Positions 21,999 through 29,600 of a stretch of DNA of 38,077 nt are shown here, in pieces. Source of the DNA: Aeromonas tecta (GTDB lineage Bacteria; Pseudomonadota; Gammaproteobacteria; Enterobacterales; Aeromonadaceae). Where the stretch lies: NCBI RefSeq assembly GCF_000820185.1, contig NZ_CDCA01000044.1:1-38077 (forward strand), in the 5' to 3' direction. The first letter of the stretch is position 1. Every line of letters starts with the position of its first letter. The position numbers were made by a program, and so were the translations under genes. The notes under the pieces are model-generated. The model was not told the origin of the DNA. It saw only the letters and a program-made list of their open reading frames with translations, and did no database searches.

Positions 21999-23504
21999 AT
22001 GGGAGTTTCAGGATTGGCCGAGGGGTTCCTCGCCGGGTTTGGCACCATGAACCACTATCAGCGCGGCCAGAAGGCCGACGAGCGTGCGGAGAAAGAGCAG
22101 GGGCTGCGTGATGCGATGTGGCAGAACAATCTGGACCGTCAACGGCAGTCTGATGAACGGTATGCCGATGAGACGACCTATGCCCGGCAGCGAGACAGCA
22201 AGCAAGATGAGCGCGAGGCGCGGCGAGATGGCCTCTATGAGGAACAGGTGCGCACTTCCATTGCTAGCACCAAGTCGGCAAACGCCCGGGCGGCGCGTGC
22301 TGACTCCCGAGCGGAAGAAGAATATCAGTGGCTGAAAGACCGACGGGAGAAAGAGGCCTATCAGCAGGAGTACCTGCCGGTGATCCAGCAAGGGTGGCTG
22401 GATATCGAGTCTGGCAAGGATCCGGGGGATGTCTTTCGGAAGGTGGTGAGCGACCCGAAGGCTGCGCAGTACAACCCGGCTCGCTATATGGAGCGCGAGT
22501 TTACTGGCGCCGGCAAGACTTTTGTGAATTACACGAAGGGCCTGATGAGTGATGCCGAAAGCGGCAAGCTGGACTGGAACAGTGAGGAAGGCGTCAACCG
22601 CATCAATAACCCCGAGTTTCTCAAGGCTGCCAGCACCCTCTACCAGGAGGAGATCAAGACCGGTATCGGCGATGTGGATCCTGCCACCGGCAAGACAATC
22701 AAGAACAAGGAGCTGGGCCGCATCATGGTGACACCGGATGGCGCAGGCGTGGTGCTGGGGTTAAAGGTTACCTATGACGACGGCTCTACCGCCGATCGCC
22801 CGGTGACGGATAACCGCACAGCCAGGGGCGATGATAAACCCAAGGTGATCCCCATTTCTGATTTCGTCGGTACCGGTTACAAGCGTGCGGCGCTCTCCCA
22901 TGATTTGGTGGCCAAGGCCAATAGCATCCGGACCAGCTTGGGGTTAACGCCCGGGGCTGATGTGAAGGGCTACCGCCAGGCCATCGTGAAGCTGCAGGCA
23001 GACACCGATAAGGCGATCGGTCAGATCCGCCGGGACACAATGTTGAGCCAGGAAGAGAGAGAGACAGCTATCGCAGCAGAGCGAGATGCCGCCCAGCAGC
23101 AGGCACAGGGACTGCGTGATGTGTTCGGCCTGGAGGCCCAGGCGCCGACCCCGGCGGCCGGTGCTGGGTCTGAACCTGCCCCCTCCCAATTGACGCAATG
23201 GGTTGGCAAGGATGCTCTGCGCCGTGAGTTTGTGCAGGAGGCGGGAACGAATGGGCGATCCCTATCTGAGCATGCAGATCCGGCCATGCTAGACCAGATT
23301 TACAGTCGCTGGGTTCAGCTGCGGCGGGATGGGCAGACGGCCAATGCCATAAGAGAACCCACTCCAGCGGCGGTTGCCGAGCAGGATCCCAGGGCTGCCG
23401 AGAAGGCTGCACTCAATGCACTTGCGGATCCCTTCAAAACGACCCCAAACCTCAACAAGGCTCCCGATGGGCTAGCTGCCTATCAGGCCATGGCGGCTCG
23501 CTAA
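21999..23504 (+). CDS. Internal virion (ejection) protein
   Basis: This 501-residue protein begins with a small hydrophobic patch (GVSGLAEGFLAGFGTMNHY). A highly charged helix rich in Arg, Glu, Asp and Gln follows (about residues 25-125). The central globular part contains KTFVNYTKGLMSDAE, and the C-terminal half is helical with Pro/Ala linkers. A strong AAGGAGG precedes the ATG at 21999. It ends the third late block and precedes promoter copy 4 by 3 bp. Composition and location match large inner-core or ejection proteins of podoviruses; a tail-needle or scaffold-like role is less likely. Confidence 0.7.
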   Translation: MGVSGLAEGFLAGFGTMNHYQRGQKADERAEKEQGLRDAMWQNNLDRQRQSDERYADETTYARQRDSKQDEREARRDGLYEEQVRTSIASTKSANARAARADSRAEEEYQWLKDRREKEAYQQEYLPVIQQGWLDIESGKDPGDVFRKVVSDPKAAQYNPARYMEREFTGAGKTFVNYTKGLMSDAESGKLDWNSEEGVNRINNPEFLKAASTLYQEEIKTGIGDVDPATGKTIKNKELGRIMVTPDGAGVVLGLKVTYDDGSTADRPVTDNRTARGDDKPKVIPISDFVGTGYKRAALSHDLVAKANSIRTSLGLTPGADVKGYRQAIVKLQADTDKAIGQIRRDTMLSQEERETAIAAERDAAQQQAQGLRDVFGLEAQAPTPAAGAGSEPAPSQLTQWVGKDALRREFVQEAGTNGRSLSEHADPAMLDQIYSRWVQLRRDGQTANAIREPTPAAVAEQDPRAAEKAALNALADPFKTTPNLNKAPDGLAAYQAMAAR

Positions 23505-23507
23505 ACC

Positions 23508-23536
23508 TTGCCTGTCAGCCCCTCCAGCGTTAGCAT
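23508..23536 (+). promoter_or_regulatory. Repeated late-type promoter, copy 4 (before the giant gene)
   Basis: TTGCCT (23508-23513), exactly 17 bp ending CAGCGT, then TAGCAT (23531-23536). The downstream CTCCCCATCATCGG resembles the other copies. A hairpin (CGGTCAG at 23548 pairing with CTGATCG at 23568) and then a strong terminator follow. Confidence 0.6.
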
Positions 23537-23583
23537 CTCCCCATCATCGGTCAGTGTGCCTGTTGCCCTGATCGCCATCTCCA

Positions 23584-23620
23584 AGCCCTGACTGGTTCGC
23601 CGGTCGGGGCTTTTCTTTTT
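23584..23620 (+). terminator. Strong intrinsic terminator before the giant gene
   Basis: A 12-bp stem with two G-U pairs joins 23584-23595 to 23600-23611 around a TTCG loop, followed by TTTCTTTTT. It separates promoter copy 4 from the ATG at 23638. Confidence 0.88.
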
Positions 23621-23637
23621 CCATTCTCGAGGACGCC

Positions 23638-26600
23638 ATGGATAAGAACGCAAGCACGCTGCCGATGGCGCAGCAAAGTGATACCCGCATGGATGAGTTC
23701 TGGAACAGCCTGGATGCCGGTTTGGCTGCCCCCGCCCCGACGCCGCGCAATCTGGATGTTGGCCTCAGTGACGTTGCTCGTGCTGTTGGTGCTGGCGGAC
23801 TCGAGCTTGTGGGTGGCATCGGTGAGCTGGCACGCCAGGCGGGCAACTATGGCCGGCAGAACGGCGGCAAGGATCAGGGGGACTACCTGGATAATGCCCG
23901 CGCAAACCTGGCCAAGAAGCTGGCGCCGGCACTTGATGTGGTGGCCGGTGCTGGGGGGCTGGCTCAATCTGGAGCGGACAGCCTCAAGGAGGGGATGAGT
24001 GTCGATGCGCGGGAGGCGATGACTCGCAGCCTTGTCAGCGAGTCACCTTCGGGCTCCATCACCTTGGGGGACGGTGCTGGAGATATTGATGTCTGGGCGA
24101 TGAAAATGGCTCAAGGGGTGGGGTCGCTTCTCCCTACGCTGGCGAGTGGCGGGATTACCGGGCTGGCTGCCAAGGCGACGATTGGCCGGATGGTTACCGC
24201 CTCTATGATCAAGCGGGGTGCCGCGCAAGAGGTAGCGGAAGCTGTTGCGGCCAAGACGGTGTCTCGGTTGGCCACTGGCGCAGCGACGACCACGGGGGTC
24301 ACCGGTTCGGTTGGCGCCGCGGGCGTGAATGCCAGGGATTCTGTACTGGGCATGAGCTTTGATGAGTTGCGAAACAGCACGACCTTCCGGGATACCTTCT
24401 TACGCATCGATGCCGATCAACAGACCGCACATCTCTCTGATAGCGAGAAGCTGCAGCTGGCACGCGAAGAAACCGCCAATGTTGCAAGCCAGGCCACCAT
24501 GGGGGACGCCAAGACTTGGGGAGCGGCTGCCGTGGGCACCCTGATGGGCGACACCATGCTGTTCAAGATGCTTGCCGGTAAAGGTGCCGGTGGCGGCGTG
24601 CTCAAGGGAATGGGTAAAGGGGCTGCTGGCGAGGGTATCAGTGAAGCGCTCGAAGAGGGGACCCAACAGTACAGCGTGAACGAAGCACTCAATGAGGTCG
24701 CAGGAGCCAATATCGATCCCATGAAGGGGGTTGTTTCCTCTGCCATTGAGGGCGGCCTTATCGGCATGGGGGTTGGTGGCGCCACGGGGGGTGTCGGTGG
24801 CCTACGCGGCGAGCGTGGCGAAGTGGAGATCGAAGAGCACCAGGCCCAAGATGCTGAACCTACAGCACAGGATTCCGTGCCTGATGAGCAAGTTGAGCCG
24901 CAGGTTACTCCCGAGCCGGAAGTACCTACAGCAACAGACCAATCCCCGCTTGGCCCAAGCGCCAGCCAGTATGACGAGCTGCGCGACGTGCCAGCTTATC
25001 TGCGCCAGGACGATACGGCCGATCGCTTCAAGGGGCTGGCCCAGGATAGCGAGGTACAGCGCGCTCTGGCTGGCGAGTTTGGCTCATCGGTGCAGGAGCT
25101 GGTGTCAGCTCAAATTCAGGGGGGCAACAAGGGCAAAAGCCTCTATGAACGAGTTCAAACAGGGGAACTGGGAGAGGATCCCTTTGCCGGTGGCAAGAGT
25201 GCCCTACAGGTGGCAATGGAGGGGCATCGCCCGGCCCTGCCGCTCAAGGATGTGATTTTTGCTGGTGACGCGAATGCCAAGCCCAAAGGGAAGGAAGTGG
25301 CCGCACCGGGGGATCACGATGACCACCAGGCTGGCCCCGGCCCTCAGTTTCGTGGCAGTGAACGCACCCGCTGGCAAAGCGGACAGGAGGGGGACTTATT
25401 GCCTGCAGATCGCGGTCAGATGCAAAACGCTGATTCGCTGCCCGGCGCTACCATCGAGGGAGAGGGGCGCGAAATTGGCACCGAGCTGCCGCATCGAGAT
25501 GTGATCTATGGTGGCGATCAGCGTCAGCCGGATGCTGCGCCTATGAGGGGAAGTACGTCGGTTGACCCCACCATCGGCCCGCTCAAGAGCCTGCGTGTTA
25601 CCCGGAAGGGCAAGCCATTCGCCAGCGAGAAGGAGGCCCAGTTAGCCAGCCGCAAAGGACTTGAGACGCCAGTCCAACTCAATGGTGGTGGGTTTGGTGT
25701 TGCCGAAATATCCGAGGTTGAACGGGCGAAAGCGGGGCAGTCCAACAACCGTCAGCCCCAGCAACTCACACCTGCAGTCGATACTGGCTATCGAGATGCC
25801 ATCCCTTCCAGTGAACAGCCCGAGGTGACCTATGACCAGCCTGCCCGAATACCTGCAAGCAGCAGTGAAGGACAAGGTGATCAGCCTGGCGCAGGCAATC
25901 AAGCTGCAACTGACGCTAAGCCAGCCACTGCCGGGCTCGCCAGCCGAGCTGGAGCAAGAGATCGGGGAGAGCTCGCTCCTCCTGTACCTACATCAACTGG
26001 ACAGCAACAAGATGACAAGACACTGACAACCCCGGCTCCTGCCGGGGTTGTTGTTTCTGAGCCGGTCGCGCAAGTGGAGGCCGCCAGGGCAGAGGTAAAT
26101 ACTGAGCCAACCCAGGCCCAGAAGGAGGCAGGCAACTACAAGAAGGGGCACCTCAAGTTACACGGCTTCGACATTGCCCTGGAAAACCCCAAAGGATCCA
26201 CTCGTTCCGGTACTGCGCCTGATGGCAAAGCATGGCAATCGACCATGGCCCATGACTACGGCTACATCAAACGTACCGAAGGGGCTGATGGTGATCACGT
26301 CGATGTCTTTATCGGTGACCAGCCGGAGAGTGAGCAGGTCTATGTGGTAGACCAGGTAGACCCCCAGACGGGCAAGTTTGACGAGCACAAGGTGATGCTG
26401 GGGTTTGCTGATGAGGCCGCTGCTCGGGCAGGCTATCTGGCCAACTACGAGCCGGGCTGGAAGGGACTGGGTACCATCAAGGCCATGCCAGTGAAGGCGT
26501 TTAAGCGCTGGTTGAAAGAAGGGGATACCACCCAGTCGATCAGCCGTGCGAAGCGCGCCGCACAAGAATCGATTACTGACTTCGGCGAGAAGATTGGTGG

Positions 26601-29600
26601 GGCTCGCAAGGATGTCTGGGCCAGTTACCGGGATAGCATCCAGGGCGATACGGTCGATGAGATAAAGGAGCTGCCGCTCTCCAAGGCCTGGCCGACGCCA
26701 GATTACCAGAAGCTGCTCGACAGCGGCATCCAGCCGTGGTTCGTGGCCTACGCCCGCGCGGCCCGCGACAGCATCCCGGCCAAGCCGCAGACCGGTTGGA
26801 AGCAGCAACGCTGGGCCGAAGCCGTCAAGACGATGCGCGACACTGCGTTGGGGCTGCTGGAAGGCGACAGCTCCAGCGAGCAGTTGCGCCAGCAGATCGC
26901 CAAGTCGGGCCTGCATCTGGCGGAAGACATCAGCAACCGCGCCGCCCTGTACGAGGCTGTGGGCCATCAACGCAGCCTGGCCGACCTCAAGCTGCGGGGT
27001 GGCGAGTATAGTCTATATAACGGGGTGAAGTACGATCCGCCCAAGCAGATGTGGACCCTCGAGCGCGGGACCAAGTCCAGCGCCCTGGGCAACTGGCCAC
27101 GTATCATCGCCACCGGTGATACCAAGCAGGAGACCATTGCCGCCTTCAAGGATCGCTATGAGGAGCTGACAGCCGAGGCCAGTAAGCCCAAGGCGGTGAC
27201 GTTCGACATCTACAGTCGGGACGATGGCAAGGGCTGGTTTGTTGGCAAGAAATTAGGGCGTAACTACCTCGATCTCACGCCAGCGTTCAAAAATGTGAAG
27301 GAGGCCCGTACCTACCGGGCCGAGCATCAGGACGAGCTGATCGCCAAGTTGGAGCAGCACAAGGCCATCCCCCGCGAGCGCCGCGACCTCAACCAGCCCC
27401 GGGTGGGCGAGGACATGCGCGCCGGGCAGGATGTCACCCCGGAGCAGTTTGCCAGCACCTTTGGCTTCCGTGGGGTTGAATTCGGCAACTGGGTGGAGCA
27501 GGGACGCCGCCAGCGCGACCTCAACGATGCCTTCGACGCACTTATGGACATGGCCGCCATTCTGGGGATCCCGCCCAAGGCGATCTCGCTCAACGGTGAG
27601 TTGGGGCTAGCCTTCGGGGCGCGTGGTAGTGGCGGGGTATCGCCCGCGGCCGCCCACTACGAACCGGGCAAGATGGTGATCAATCTCACCAAGATGAACG
27701 GCGCCGGCTCGCTCGGCCACGAGTGGTGGCATGCGCTGGATAACTATTTCTCCCGCCTGCGCGGCAAGCCGGGCGACAACATGACCACCGCGCTGGATGT
27801 CAGCCTGGCGGCCCAGGGTAGCAACTTTGCCCACCGTGGGGAGGTACGCAAGGAGATGGTGGAAGCGTTTGGCGAGGTGATGCGTGCCATCAAGCAGACC
27901 TCTCTCAAAGCCCGTTCCCAGAAGCTCGACAGTCGCCGCAGCAAGGCGTACTGGGCCACTGACGTCGAACTGTCTGCCCGGGCCTTCGAGTCCTACCTGA
28001 TTGCCAAGCTGCAGGACCAGAGTGCCAGCAACGACTATCTGGCCAACATCGTCAGCGAGGCACAGTGGGAGGCCGAGGCTGCGCTTGGACTGGAGATGGA
28101 TGATAGCTACCCCTATGCCACTGCAGGGGAGGTGCCCGCTATCCGGGCCGGCTTCGACCAGCTCTTTGATACTCTCGAGTCCAAACAGGAGGGAGATCGC
28201 ACCGTCTTGTTCTCCAAGCAGGCTATGGCCCAGGGTGACAAGCCGGCCAAACACCTGACCCGCAAAGAAGCCGAGCTGGTCACCAAAATGTGGTTCAAGC
28301 AGTACCGGGGGGCGAGCGGAATCAATGTGCAGATCCACGCCACCCAAGCTGAATTGGAACAAGCGCTGGGATTGGATGCCAAAGATGGGTTGATCCGGCG
28401 CGCCGCGTTTGACGACGATGCGGGCACCCTGCATGTGGCCGCCGATACTATCGCCAACCCCAAGCGGATGCGCGAGATACTGCGTCATGAGGTGCTGGCC
28501 CACTATGGCCTGGCCATAGTGCTTGGTGACGGGGAATACACCAAGCTCATGAGCCGCCTCATCCAGTCCCAGAAAGACCCCAGCATGAAGGTGGTGTGGG
28601 ACTGGGTGAACACCCATTACGCCGATGAGGATGTTGGTACCCAAGCAGAGGAGGTGGTGGCCCATCTGGCCGAGATGGAGCAGGGCGCTTGGGGCCGCGG
28701 TTGGGATCGTGTGGTGGCGTGGGTTACCCGGGCGCTGCGCGCTGTTGGTTTTCTACCTGATGGCATCACTGCGGCTGAGACCCGCTCCCTCATCGAGGGG
28801 CTGGGTAAGAAGCTGCAACGCACTAGCCTGGATGACGGTGGTTCAGGCGGTAAGAAGTTCAGCCAAGAGGAGAAGCCTGGTCAGGACATATTCAAGCCGA
28901 ACCCTGCCGAGGCGGAGGAATACCGTCGGCAACTGGCCAAAGCGATGGTCTCACCAAGGTCAGGAGAGATCCCCATTGATTTGGGCCGTACCCCGATGGT
29001 ATTGCAAGCCATGGGGGCCCCCGATCTGGCAATCCGCATCAGCCGTGACATTGTGCGCAAAGCAGTTAACGGGGTTAAACATGATGTGAGCATGGGGACG
29101 ATCGAGGCGCTGCCGGGGCTGCTTAGTGACCCGCTCGCCATTTTTGATTCCAAGACTCATCCCGGCGATGCCATCGTGGTTTTACTAGACGCGAAGGACG
29201 GAACAGGTCGTCCAGTGATCGCGGCACTCCAGTTGAAGGTACAGGCTGGTAAGTTTCTGGAGATCAATCGCATCGCCAGTATTCACGGGCGGCCAGAGGA
29301 GCAGCTTCAAGGATGGGTAGAGGGAGGGTTGGCGAAATACATAAAGAAAAACCACCGTAGCTCTTTACGCACCGGGCTGCAATTGCCCTTAGGTTCAAGC
29401 ATAGATGGTTCAAATGCGAGCATATTCTCGGAAGGTGATGCTGTCAATCTCGCCAAGTGGGAAGGTGATCGAGACGATGGATCTCTCCCGCCTGATGGTC
29501 TGAAATTCAGCCAGACCAATGCAGCTACCGATGAGGCGCTGCAAAAGCTCAATCTGGGCCCTAAGCCCGACATCATCGACAAGACCAAAACCAACCTGAA

